Part shown: one piece after another, positions 31,064 to 41,639 of the stretch | How positions within the stretch are numbered: the stretch's first letter is position 1 | How the letters are laid out: each line of letters begins with the position of its first letter | Assembly: GCA_047967505.1 (NCBI GenBank) | Contig: CM106538.1 | DNA length: 64,000 nt | Strand: one strand, 5' to 3' | DNA from: Dipteris shenzhenensis | Taxonomy: Eukaryota; Polypodiophyta; Polypodiopsida; Gleicheniales | The notes under the pieces: generated by a model | Database searches by the model: none | What the model was told of the DNA's origin: nothing | Seen by the model: only the letters and a program-made list of their open reading frames with translations | Position numbers and translations under genes: made by a program

Positions 31064-31601
31064 GGTAAGGAGATAGACGGGAAAGAGGGATGTAGAGGTC
31101 GAGAGAAGATAGTAAACAATTTTGTAGAAGGAAAAGAGGGAAAAAAACAATAAAAAACCCAAGATGAACTATATTTCAGAAGAAAAGGTAAGATTTTGGC
31201 GGAAACACAGGACTGTACGGAAAATCACCAGAGCAAAAACTCGAGACTTGTACGGTAAAAAGTACAGGACTGTACGGACAACGCTGAATTGCACGGATGT
31301 ACACACGGGCTGTACGGAAAGAAGTCTGACGGCACGGAAATACAGACAAGGCACGGGGAAACTTGTTTGTACGGAAAGATGGGCAGCTGTACGGACGTAC
31401 GGAAAGACCTTCAGGAAAAAGTCGGACAACGCAAAAGGTACGGGGCTATGTACGGAGCTTTGCAGAGGAGAACCAGAGCCGACGCGAATTTCCGTACTGA
31501 CGTACGGACACCGTACGGCGACCGTACGGACGGGGCTACGCAGGGTTCCTAACGAGGGTGAACAGCAGAGCTCAATAATACACACACACACACACTCACA
31601 C
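31064..31601 (-). promoter_or_regulatory. LINE D 5' UTR with GTAC motif array
   Basis: By eye, 15 GTAC sites lie in about 330 bp (31200-31530), mostly as TCCGTAC/CCGTACGG in the sense direction. One 9-mer near 31363-31373 (TCCGTACAA in sense) matches the SBP/SPL consensus TNCGTACAA exactly. The far 5' end is a CA/TG repeat. The homologous LINE B leader shares the motif density although the surrounding DNA has diverged. Confidence 0.55.
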
Positions 31602-31618
31602 GTTCCTGTGGCACCCAC
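31602..31618 (+). repeat. TSD (right) of LINE D
   Basis: GTTCCTGTGGCACCCAC; exact partner of 19149-19165. Confidence 0.9.
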
Positions 31619-32320
31619 ACTTATTGTTGCTCAATCAAGACACCCTCCAACTCTTGTTGCTGCTTCAAGCCCTTGGAGTGGGTAGGGGTGTCACCTCAGC
31701 CATGGCGGTTCTAATTCTTGCCGATAAAACTAGACTTCTTAAGTTACTCAACAAAGTGCATGTGAAAAGTCAGAAGTTCAAAGGCCAACTCCATAGGATG
31801 CGGAACCTCATGTAAGGAAATTCCTCACTAATTGTAAAGCTAAAGGTGTGCAGTACAAGCATGCCTTCTTACAAATATTTCCATCATCCTTGGAGGATGT
31901 GGCTGATGTATGCTATAGTCAAATATTTCCATCATCCTTGGAGGATGTGGCTGATGTATGCTACAGTCAAATCCCCGTGATCATTTTCAAACCTAGACGG
32001 AACTAAGGGAAGAATGCTTGCGAACTTTGAAGCTAGAGAAGTTGTCCACAGATATCATGAAGCATGAAGAGAGCATTAAAACGTACTCAGAGTAAGATGT
32101 TCGTCCCACCTAATGATTTTGTTATGAAGGGGTGGTTCTTGAAGGAATTACTTGGCCCATTGCCATAAGATTGATTGACAAACTTCTTGAGTATGCCTCA
32201 CTACAAGACTTCTTGAGGGAAGCAGAGTGAAGATGGTTGGGTCTCAGTTAAGTTTTGCACCATAATAACCTTCGACCACCAAGCTTCCAAAAGAGGAAGG
32301 ATCATCAGAATGGCAAGATC

Positions 32321-32704
32321 TTTTTTTGCAAGAAAAGTACTTCATTAAGTATGAATAAAAACCGCAGAGCAAGCTCAAGTGTAGGAGTACATCATGTCAA
32401 GCATGAGAAAAAAACAGCTCAGAATGAGCAAACAAAAATCCCAGGTGGCGGCTGAAAATGCCACCTCATCCCTGAAGGAGAGTCAAAGAAGAAAGGAGAA
32501 CCCCTCCAGACTCTGAGAAAAGCAACCCTCCTAACAGTAGCAGTCCTGGAGGTTCCCTGTATGTTCGCCCAAATGGCCATCAAAGTGTGTATAGTATCTG
32601 CCCAGATACTGGCCATAGTCTGAGAAGGGTGAACCTGGGAGTCCTCCAAAGCCTCTGTACATCTGGCTCTCCAAATATGCCATGCTGTAATACTAGCCCA
32701 AGCA
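32321..32704 (-). mobile_element. Family-2 LINE 3' fragment in Gy2
   Basis: Poly-T at 32321-32327, then the reverse complement of the family-2 3' UTR and the ORF2 end (block TAWHIWRARCTEALED). Gag sequence lies on both sides, but the two sides are not adjacent in gag, so a deletion accompanied or followed the insertion. No clear TSD. Confidence 0.75.
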
Positions 32705-33099
32705 CCCAAACTATTGCATTCTTCAACTGCATGCCAGGAGGTCGACAAAAGGGACCTGTTCAGGATGGTGGACCCACACCAAATGAGGGACTGATTCACA
32801 ATGGACTGACACCAAATCACTGCTCAACGTATGCTTCCCTCATGTGTGAAGAAAGGCTCACTGTGGACATAAATGGGGTGCAACTAAAGAACGTCTTCCT
32901 GGATGGTAGTATAGCCATGAACATCATGCCTAAAGGTACTCTGCAACAACTTGGTTTGAAGTTGACACGTGACGTCCATTTCCAAGTATGAATGGCTAAT
33001 CAACGTACATTTAAGCCTATGGGAATAGTCAAAAGTGTGGTAACATGAAGATTGATGGACTCACATTCCTATCCAACTTTTTCGGTCTTGGATATGACC

Positions 33100-33115
33100 A
33101 AAGATTGAACAAACC
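33100..33115 (+). repeat. TSD (left) of LINE H
   Basis: AAAGATTGAACAAACC; the right copy at 34693-34707 lacks one T (AAAGATGAACAAACC). Gypsy protease-region sequence is on both outer sides. Confidence 0.75.
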
Positions 33116-34550
33116 ATCCCCTCTCATGGTTGCCATTCTGAAAGCATGGGCCAGTTTCAGGAGCACTCTTCGGAGGATTCCTCCTTCCTCTCGTGAAGAG
33201 ATTGATAGGCAACCCATCATGTGGAATGACAGTATTTTAGATGATCATGGCAGACCACTTGGTGCCTCACTCTACATGCAATGGTCCAATTCCACAGGAG
33301 ACCAAGTCTCAGTTGACAGGACATCTCAGAGGGAGTGCAGGGAGGATCTTGTAGATTGAGGCTGCCCTTCCAGAGGAGTGGGTAGACACAGATGATATGC
33401 CACTCACTTGCTCCACTTGGGCAAGTACTTTTACAAGAGGCGGTGTTCCGCTTCAGGTTTTGGCCTTTCGAGATGCACAGGAGGATGCTTTAGTTTTTAC
33501 TGTGCAGGATGGTGGCAGATTGCTCAAATCCACAGAGGACATCTTGCTTGAGTCTGCTTTTCAGCCTATCAAGGTTGTAGGTCTTTTGGTGCAGGGATCA
33601 GATTCAGAGTGGTTCCTCGACCCACACTCCCGGCTACTCTCCACCCTCTTGGAGGCTTTGGCTCTACAGGGGAGTTCCCATTAGGTATTTGCAGTGGGAC
33701 CCTGGAGAGTGGGAGTGGATTGACGCAGGGCATCTAGAGAAGAGCATCCCCTTCTTTCATTACACAGTCAGTAATGCCAGGAGATTTCAGCTGAGTAGTA
33801 GAGGTTGGAGACCTTCCAAAGTTCCTCATTGGGAGACATTTGATATCATTGCGGATCTGCAGAGATGCTTCTGAAGGAGACTCTGGAAATCCCACATGAA
33901 TAGAAAGATCACTCTCTTCTTTTGGCTTTCTATCCATGGTGGGATTGCAGTGGACCTTTGGAGATCCAGCCGACCCTACTTGCCCTCGTCGCCTCTCTGC
34001 TTCGGAGACTATTCAGCATTGTTTATGGGATTGCAAACACGCGAGGATGATTTGGATGGGGGCAGCCAGGATTTTCAATCACTTTGCCCACTCCCCATTC
34101 TTTATGACATGGGGCTCAGTGGCTTGGCTTTCTCTTACAGGGCCTCAGGTATTCTATGAGAGACTTGACTCCTCTGGGCCATTTTTGTTTGACGTCATCA
34201 GATTGAGTCCTGTTCGTTGGATGTGGTACCACACCTTCCTTTTACAGATGTACATGCCTCTGTGAATACTTCTTGGGAGATTTTAGCGAGCATAGCATCC
34301 TGGCATATCTGGAGAGCCACATGCACAAAGGCTATGGAGGGTACTCAGGTTCATCCCTCGCACACTTTGGCTAGTATCTGGACAGACTATCTGGACAGAC
34401 ACTGTACATACTTTGATGGCCGTATGGATGAGTATACATGGAGGCTCCCATGCAGCCTCAGCTAGGAGGGCTTCTTTCTTCAGGGAATGGAAGGATTCTC
34501 CTTTCTTCTCTGAGACTCCTACAAGGTTGAGGTGGCACTTTTAGCCTCAG
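33116..34550 (+). pseudogene. LINE H ORF2 C-terminal remnant
   Basis: Open pieces 33045-33359 (LINE part from 33116), 33397-33684, 33689-33874, 33936-34265 and 34217-34465 lie in several frames. They match the region after RT in family-2 ORF2, including the knuckle region (CPRR...H...C; the second Cys of LINE E is Arg here). It lacks the endonuclease and the RT catalytic motifs. At least four frameshifts or stops. Confidence 0.8.
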
Positions 34551-34692
34551 CCTTGGTTGTTTTCCACCTCACTTTGAGGGGGTTTTATTTATCCCCATGA
34601 TTTCATGATGTTGTATTTCCGCTCAAAGCTTGCTCTAGCGAGTTTCTTTCTTACTTAATAGAAGTCTCTTTTTTGCGCAAAAAAAAAAAAAG
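33116..34692 (+). mobile_element. LINE H, family 2, 5'-truncated, inserted in Gy2
   Basis: Begins in the post-RT part of ORF2 (SPLMVAILKAWASFRST), continues to the ORF2 end and 3' UTR, and has an A tail at 34679-34691. Flanked by a ~15-bp TSD with one indel. It is similar to LINE E (25.9-24.4 kb) throughout. Confidence 0.85.
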
Positions 34693-35039
34693 AAAGATGA
34701 ACAAACCTATCCACTAATTCTTGGTAGACCATGGCTATAGTTGGATAAGGCCATTCAAGATTGGTCCACAAATGAGGTTCGGTTGCCCATAGGATCCACA
34801 TTCTTGGAAATAGATATGGTTACCGGATAGGCTCGCACCGATCGATAGAACTAGAGGAAGAGGATTTTGAAGAGGAAACAAGTGTAGAAGAGGAGCGTTG
34901 GGCACTTGGGGATTGACCCATTGGAGGTGACCAAGATGACAGTGATGAGGCATAGGCCGTGGAGGGAGTTGAGGGCTTCACCTACTTGTTGGATCAAGCC
35001 ACCCTAGATGAAGATGAAGCTGTTAGCTTAGACTAAATG

Positions 35040-35796
35040 GTAGCCTTGGGTTCCTTATTCATCAATATGGTGGAACCCCATCTGATTTGATCGCCTCTAC
35101 TACAGTAGAGGGCAAACTAGGGAGGGGGGTACCTCTGTGACCATCCAAATGAGGCTCCAATCATGGCAAGGAACCGAGGATAAATCTAAGGGATGCCAGG
35201 GAACCTGATCAAAAGCAATGTGACCTGATTGTCCTCCTCACAAGATCAAACCCCAAGGTAAAAGGTGTCAAAAAGATCTTCCTAGACCCCAATGCTAGGG
35301 GGCTACACTTGAGCACAGTGTTCACATCCTTTGGAGACAAAAAATCCACCTAAAAGAAACCACTTTCGAACAAACAAACATATGAAAGGCAGGGGTCGAG
35401 TTCTGAAGGTATAGCTGCAAGCATCCAATCCCTAGCCTATAACTTGGAATGATGGGATCCATGAAAGCATGCAAAAAGAGTTGTGGAGCTCTTCAAGTCC
35501 ACGTCCTTTTATAGCTGCAGCAGCAATTCGTCTTTGGAAAAGATAATCGTTCCCATGACTGGTTGAAGTGGGTGAGGATTGCTTGAATGGGTAGATGCCA
35601 TTCGTCAATCAAGGGCGGAAGGCCGACCCGAAACTGATAAAGATCCATTGGTCTCAAACTTAATAAGAGAAATAAGGAGGAAAAGAAGGGGATAAGCGAG
35701 AAAGAGGGAGAGGGAGAGGGAAAGGCTAGGAAAGAAGCTAAGGGAGTGGGGGAGGCTGAGAGGGGACATGAAAAGATGAAAGGAAGGTGGGGAAAC
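35040..35796 (-). mobile_element. LINE J, family 2, ORF1 and 5' UTR part (left side of the gypsy insertion)
   Basis: Reverse-strand sequence similar to LINE E ORF1 N-terminal half (near 35540, the block around the CTGCAGCAGCAATTCGTCTT strand) with many indels. It is followed towards the right by a GA-rich tract that is the start of the family-2 5' UTR. The tract is cut at 35796 by the gypsy LTR and continues in kind at 56491. ORF2 is absent. Confidence 0.65.
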
Positions 35797-36848
35797 TGTC
35801 TGAGGGGGGGGGGGGGGGTTCCTAACACTTCCGGAAGTATTACCGGAGGCCTAGGGCCACTGGTGCGAGAAGTGAGTAAGACATGCCATAAGTGTCACTG
35901 ATGGTACGTAGGCGAGTGCTTGTCGATGGTGTCAACTATGTGCAAGCGGTACAATTGCTGAAGTGATGTGAGCAAGAAGAAGACCAAAGCAGAACAACAT
36001 CATGAAAGCCAACCCTCGACATGAACGGCAACAACTTCAAGCACATGACACAGGTCCATTGTACCAGGTGAAGGGAGAGGAGGGGAGGAGAACACAACGG
36101 AAAGAGATTTTAGAGTAGCGAGCAGAGATGGAGAGTAGCATAACTCATTAGAAAGCAAGATGACTGATACACCCCCAGAAGATACACACGAGGCGAGCTC
36201 TTGACTCTAGCCTCTCACTCCTTCACTCATGCCTCTCGCCCCTGGCAGAATGTCCCTCTCCCTCTCCCCTTTCCCCCTCTTCACCTTCTCCTCCTCTGCT
36301 CCACCCCCTGCTGCCAATCTCCTCTCCTACTTCCTATTGGATGTCTTCTTGCACCCTTAGCCATCCTTAGCCATTCCACCGTTTGTGGGCTGCTCTGTCC
36401 TTGATGGCTTCCGCAACACTCCAGCCTCTTCTGGGTCAGTGAATCCCGTGCTCCATGTGTTCTCCTGTCTATTCCATGCACTCCTGACACTAGTTGGTTG
36501 CGAGGGTTGGTGCACCACCTATACCTCTTAACTGTTGGACTGCTTCCCATGTGCACCAACAAGTGTATCCCGTGTACCATTGCGCTAGTACTTCCCTCTG
36601 ATCGACTTTGACCATGGTGAGTTGAGGTTGAGGTTTGGCACTCTTCAGTCATGTATTGCTTCCGTCATACCCAAGTCATGTCTAGGTCAAGTCATGTCCA
36701 AGTCTGTTCCAGAGTGACCAAGATGTGAACATATGTGAACACGCTGCGATTAGGTATGACCAAGGTCTAACAACTTGGCATGTTGCTCAGGTGACCATGA
36801 CGTGACCTAGGTGTGACTCTTGGTGGGTCGCCATAAACTTTGAGTACA
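35797..36848 (-). repeat. 3' LTR of the gypsy element
   Basis: In sense it starts TGTACTCAAAG and ends CCTCAGACA, i.e. canonical TG...CA. By-eye comparison with the 5' LTR gives about 26 substitutions over ~1030 aligned bases, plus a 15-bp difference near 36693 (extra here) and a longer G run at 35803-35818. No gene in it. Confidence 0.88.
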
Positions 36849-36850
36849 AT

Positions 36851-36864
36851 AGATCCCCCGCCAC
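36851..36864 (-). promoter_or_regulatory. Putative polypurine tract (plus-strand primer)
   Basis: Sense GTGGCGGGGGATCT lies two bases before the TG of the 3' LTR. It is G-rich rather than strictly purine. Its position is what defines it. Confidence 0.45.
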
Positions 36865-37137
36865 TATCATTCACCGTCCCGATGAATGACTGAGGGTTTG
36901 TGTGAGAGAAAGTTAAGTATAAATTACAAATAAGAAAGTGACCTTGTGGTTGACATCCCAAAACTGAAAAGAAAGGGCTCATGGCCTTACAATTGTAAAA
37001 CTGAAAAAAACTGGCTCATGGCCATACAACTCCAAAATTCCTTATTTACATGAGAACTGCAGAATCCAAATGTACAGAGCTCACAACAAGAAATGCCGAA
37101 CTAAAAGATCTAGGAGCTACTGCTTGCTGGATGAAGG
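36865..37137. other. Non-coding spacer between extra ORF and 3' LTR
   Basis: No convincing frame. GGCTCATGGCC occurs twice (near 36977 and 37012), a small internal duplication. Nothing else seen. Confidence 0.5.
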
Positions 37138-39421
37138 TCAGGGAGGGGGAGGGGGTGGGTGTGGTGGGTGTGCTGATGTTCCGGGGCTGGTCCTTGCCTC
37201 TTTCTCGACTGTGTCCATGAGGTTGCGGATGTCCTCGTATTTGGATTTATATCTGTGGTAGCCAGACCTATAATGATCACATCGAGATTTGAGAGCAGCA
37301 TTTTCAGCTTGCAGCCCATGGAAGTCGTCCTGCAACTTGGAATGTGAAACTTGGAGATGGTCCTCCTCCTCGAGAATCTGCTTCATCTGACTCCGCACCA
37401 CCTCCACCTGTTGATCCACAGTATGCTTATCCTCTGCCAGTGAGGTGTATCTGTCCTCTGTAGGGCTGCAAGCTCCCTCTGGATCTCAGCCTGTTGGGCT
37501 GAATGATTGTCCTCCAAAACTTTCTTGCTGGCTGTCCACTCTGCCTCCTTCGCTGCAAGACATTGCTGAAACTCGGTCCTGCTGAGTTTTCCACGTAGCC
37601 TCCCTTGCCTGTAGAGTTGCTCCCCACTCCGCTTCTTTCACCTGCAATGTTGTATCCCATTCTTTATGCATGCTGGCTACCTGCTTCTCATGTTCCAAGC
37701 GGAGGTGTTGCTTCTGTGACAGAAGCTTGCAAACCTGACCCGTAGTATTAAAGAGGGAGGCACCCATCTGAATGAAGCTGTCATCTATAATGCGCTGAGC
37801 CATATGAAGGGATATTTTAGCCCATGCATACCTGTCCCGATAGGTCATTCGGTCAGCCATGTCAATGAGTTCGCCATATTCCTTGAAGGCTGCTTTCATC
37901 CCTTCTTGCTCTGGGTCCTCGAGAGCTGCCACTGGAGCCAGTGTGTCGATGTCTAGGTAATAGCTCGGAGCTTGGGATACTTTCTTGTTGGAAGCAATTG
38001 TCTCTTGCAAGGGAAGTGTGAAAATTTGGTCCAAGTCCTCCTCCTCCATGCAAACAGGAGACCGCTTCCGCTTTAATGCATACAGCAGTCGTTTGTGTTC
38101 CTGGCTCTGTTCCTCTATCTGGGCCTCATGGGTGAATAGATCTCCTGAGGAGGATGCGAAGTAGGTATCCAACATATCATTTTGAGGAAGTGGAGGACAA
38201 TCATCTTGAAAAGGTATCTCACTCCCAGCAAAAATAACCTCGCCAGGTCGAGTTTCCAGTAGGTCCTGTTTAGCAGCCTCCATACTCGGTTCAGGGGTCA
38301 GTCGTCAAGACACCCGGGGTGGTGTCTTCGCGTCACCAGTGGCTCCCAAAGTAAGATTCAAGTTCAATAACCTGTGTCGCTCTGATGCCTCTCCATCACG
38401 AGATCCCAAGGCAGAGGTCCCTGCTGCCATAACTTCTGTCGATGAATCCCCCTGAGTTGTGGGGCCAATGTGCGTATCTTTGCACCCTACTGCTGACCCT
38501 GATGAGATGATCAGAGGGGGAATGGTCATGACTGCGGGGAAGGTAAGTGGTAATATCATGCCATGGTGGGTGGTGTCTCAAAAGGGCTCCTGCAGCTGAG
38601 ACCTAAGGAGGGCAGGGGAGTGACCGGAAGAACATCATCAGGGAAATCAAAATCTGCCTCGAAGGGGATGGATAGAGAGGCGACTCCTGCATGAGAAACA
38701 GATGACAAAGCTCCAGAGGCTAGCCCAAGAGGGGATGGCTCAGAAACCTGTGCTGCAGATGTGGGTGGAGCAAGAGTGGGTATGGAGATTGGAGAGGAAG
38801 AGAGGACAGAGACTGATGCAGCAGAGGCCGAGGATGCTGGGGCCGCACTAAGAGCCAGTGGAGCTGATCTCAAGTGGGGGATCATAGGGGCGGAAGGTGG
38901 ACGGTGAGAAGAAGATGAAGTATGTGAAGGTGGAGGAAAAAGTGCAGGCGTTGCAGCCTGCCACTGGTGCAAGAAATAGGTGAGGTGAGGTCCACAAGTA
39001 CAGGTGTGTGTGCCTCTACATGTGCGATTTCGAACAGTGGCCCGGAATGTTGAATAGAAGAGGGATGCAAAAGCATACTGAGTGATGGTGAAGAGATTGA
39101 GAGCAGGACGGATACCTTTCGTGATGTAGTAATGCCCGGGTGCTGAATAGAAGCGAGTGAAGAAGTAGCGTGTTATCACTGCTTCTCTGCTTCCACCTTC
39201 CAAAACCTTTTTGCAATCATATCCCCTCCTGTTGGGTTTGCACTGTGAAAGGAATGAAAGGAGATGTGGTGAATCGTCGGAAGGAGGCTGAATAGGGAGA
39301 GCAAGGAGCCCCATGTACTGTGAGACCAAATTGGGTGTGAGAAGCTGCCTGGAGCCCATGAACTCAAAAGTGTCTGTGACAGAGTCATAAGATCTGATGA
39401 ATTATGTACACAGTTCCACAT
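37138..39421 (-). pseudogene. Extra ORF of the gypsy element in the env position: coiled-coil protein, broken
   Basis: Sense-strand frame pieces between integrase and 3' LTR. 39359-38556 codes a globular N-terminal part of ~140 residues (with YDCKKVLEGGSREAVITRY) and a Pro/Ser/Ala-rich linker. 38559-38305 overlaps its stop as ATGA. 38283-37486 codes a charged region with KRKRS, then heptad-like repeats (EAEWGATLQAREATW). After a shift near 37570 and another near 37450, the 37419-37138 piece continues a coiled coil (LEEEDHLQVSHSKLQDD) and ends in a Pro run. There is no signal peptide or transmembrane helix, so it is not an env-like glycoprotein. I do not recognise the family; extra ORFs of unknown role are known in Tat/Ogre-like gypsy elements. 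Confidence 0.6.
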
Positions 39422-39920
39422 CCACAGGAGGGAAGATGACCTTGTCGAACTCAGTTAGACACAGGGTCTGGATCTCTGAAGATGTCAACACCGAGGATAG
39501 TTTAAGGTTTGGATCAAGAAGAGGTTTAAACATAACCCGAATGTGGGAGAGAGGAGGGGTGGTTATCGAAGGGCTCTGTATCTCTGTTGGCCCACCCGAC
39601 CCTTCTGAATGTGGTCTCCATGCAGAGGGGGTGTAATCTGAGCCCCCATGGTCAGAAGAAGAGGCACTGGAGCTCTGAGAGTGGAAAAGAACCCCCCGCT
39701 ACTGTCTTGATTGCAGTGGCTCTCCATCCGAGATGATAGTGATGTCCGGACCAAGATGGGGATGCATCACTAATGAAGTCGGCCCTACCGATGAAGTTGG
39801 CCTTGCTGATGAAGTTAGCTCTATTGATGAAGTCAGCCTAGCTGATGTAGTCGGCCCCGCTATAGAGGCTGTAGGCATGGGTGAGGTCATGTGCACTGCA
39901 GAGGCTGCTTGAGACGTCAT
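39422..39920 (-). other. Spacer with short Thr/Ser repeat coding potential
   Basis: Contains GATGAAGT(T/C)GGCC-type short repeats at 39770-39870 (in sense, a SSAR/TSS-type peptide repeat in the frame 40175-39699). No domain recognised. It may be the leader of the extra ORF. Confidence 0.4.
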
Positions 39921-39989
39921 GGCGGTATAGAAAGGGGTGAAGAGCTTATCTCTGGGCAACCGTGGCTTATACTTGGGCTTCTTCTCAAG

Positions 39990-40560
39990 CATGAAGAAGA
40001 AACAAGAGGTGAAGTAGAAGCTGATGACGAAGCAGGAAGGTGAGTGATGACAAGGCAAGAAAGGAAGCAGGAAGGGAAGGGGAGCTGATGACGAGGCAAG
40101 AAGGAAAGGAAAGGAAGGGGCGCTGATGACGAGGCAAGAAGGAAAGGAAAGGAAGGGGCATTGATGACGAGGCAAGAAGGGAAGGCACGAAAGGAAGGGG
40201 AGCTGATTTTGAATAAAGAGGTGAGCTGAAGACGAGGCTAGAAAGGAAGCAGGAAAGGAAGGGGAGCTGATGACGAAGTAGAAGGTGAGCTGATGACGAG
40301 GCTAGAAAGGAAGCAGGAAAGGAAGGGGGAGCTGATGATGAAGTAGAAGGTGAGCTGATGACGAGGCTAGAAAGGAAGCAGGAAAGGAAGGGGGAGCTGA
40401 TGATGAAGTAGAAGGTGAGATGATGAGAGGAAGGGGAGCTGAAGCAGGAAGGTGAGCTGATGACGAGGAAGGTGAGCTGCTGTCGAGGTGTTGGCAAGGC
40501 CTGCTGAGAGATAACGAGAGAGTGGGGCGGGTGATAACAAGAGGGGGAGCTGATGGCGAT
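39990..40560. repeat. Tandem array 1 of the gypsy element (GGAGCTGATGACGA, ~66-bp period)
   Basis: GA-rich repeats built on GGGGAGCTGATGACGAGGC. The clearest part (40257-40450) has about three units of ~66 bp in the order GCTGATGACGAAG...GAGGCTAGAAAGGAAGCAGG. The open minus-strand frames through it (coding MPRHQ-like repeats) are by-products of the repeat. Confidence 0.8.
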
Positions 40561-40929
40561 TAGAAGGGGAGCTGATGGAGAAGCACGGAGTAGAGCAGAG
40601 AAGGGCAGATCAGAAGAAGGAGCTGAGTTCGAGAGGACAGCAAGGTGGCAATTTGCAGCAGGCTGTCCAAGAGGGAGAAGCGCTCCAAGGACCGTGCTTC
40701 CAAGGACCCTTCTAGGCTGCCCACAAGGAAGAGGCGATTTGCTGCAGGCTGCCAGGGAAAGTGAGGCGCAACTAGAAGAAGGGCTGCCGGAAGAGATGCG
40801 ATCAAAGAGAGGGTGCTGCTAGGAGTGATGAGATCCAAGAAGAGGGTGCGAGATGGGCTGCAAGGAGATTGCGCTGCACCTGGTTGGTGCGATCCAAGGA
40901 GAGGCTCTTGCTAGGGAGCTGCCAAGAGA

Positions 40930-41310
40930 TTTCGTTGATGGAGGGAGCTGCTGCAGGAAAATTCGTTGATGGAGGGAGGGCTGCTATCGTTGATGGAGGG
41001 GGGGCTGCAGGAGAATTTGCTGATGGAGGGGAGGGGGGGGGGGGCTGCTATCATTGATGGAAGGGGGCTGCAGGGAGGGGGGGGCTGCAGGAGAATTCGC
41101 TGATGGAGGGGAGGGGGGGGCTGCTATCGTTGATGGAAGGGGGCTGCAGGGAAATTCGCTGATGGAGGGGAGGGGGGGCTGCTATCGTTGATGGAAGGGG
41201 GCTGCAGGAGAATTCGCTGATGGAGGGAGGGGGGCTGCTATCGTTGATGGAAGGGGGCTGCAGGAGAATTTGCTGATGGAGGGGAGGGAGCTGCGTATGG
41301 TTTCGTTGGA
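40930..41310. repeat. Tandem array 2 of the gypsy element (~56-bp unit)
   Basis: About six units containing GCTGATGGAGGG, a G run, then GCTGCTATCGTTGATGGA and AGGGGGCTGCAGG. Units differ mainly in G-run length. It lies between arrays 1 and 3 on the 3' side of pol. Confidence 0.85.
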
Positions 41311-41639
41311 GGGGGGGGCAGCTACAAATACACAACCAAAGAGAGCCAAATTTAGGAAGGTAAGCCAAAAATAGCATGAGTGGGCTGTAAGATGCGATGG
41401 ATGAGCTGATCCCAAGGATCCACGCTGAGTTTAGCTAAATATAGCACTGGTCGGAATTGGGAGGTGAGATGAAGGACCTACGCTGAATTTGGCGGCTAAA
41501 TATAGCCTTGATGGGAGGTGGTAGGTGAGAGAAAAAGCGGTGTGGGCAAGAGGCAATATTTGAATGAAAAAGGTGGGAAAATCTGAATTTGAAATTTATT
41601 TTCTCTTGTATAGGCCAGTGGACGAGTGTGTCATAGGGG

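Larger units (their letters stand above)
19166..31601 (-). mobile_element. LINE D, family 1, full-length insertion split by LINE E
   Basis: Poly-T at 19166-19176 is the reverse-complemented A tail; the 5' end lies at 31601. Exact 17-bp TSDs flank it. LINE E (24348-31048 plus one 15-bp TSD) interrupts its 5' UTR. Without E the element is about 5.7 kb, like LINE B. In sense direction its 5' end starts with a GTGTGAGTGTGTG tract before the GTAC-rich UTR. Confidence 0.92.
31602..35037 (+). pseudogene. Gy2: gypsy gag-protease remnant with two LINE inserts
   Basis: Gag starts near 31602 (VAPTLIVAQ), with the block LLNKVHVKSQKFKGQL near 31740 and KAKGV...KHAF near 31830. A local duplication of ATTTCCATCATCCTTGGAGG lies at 31876-31965. 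After DKLLEYASLQDFLREAE the frame reaches KLPKEEGSSEWQDL at 32310, where a LINE tail is inserted. It resumes at QTIAFFNCMPGG, far downstream in gag, so several hundred codons are lost. The protease core FLDGS..MNIMPKGTLQQLGLKL ends near 33000. LINE H interrupts at 33115, and YPLILGRPWL (end of the protease domain) follows at 34709. Sequence similarity is lost by ~35037. Dead copy, colinear with the large gypsy element. Confidence 0.78.

Noticed and set aside
37138-39421. Envelope-type gene making the element retrovirus-like
   Set aside because: Position fits, but there is no signal peptide, transmembrane helix or Cys pattern; a coiled coil is what is visible.
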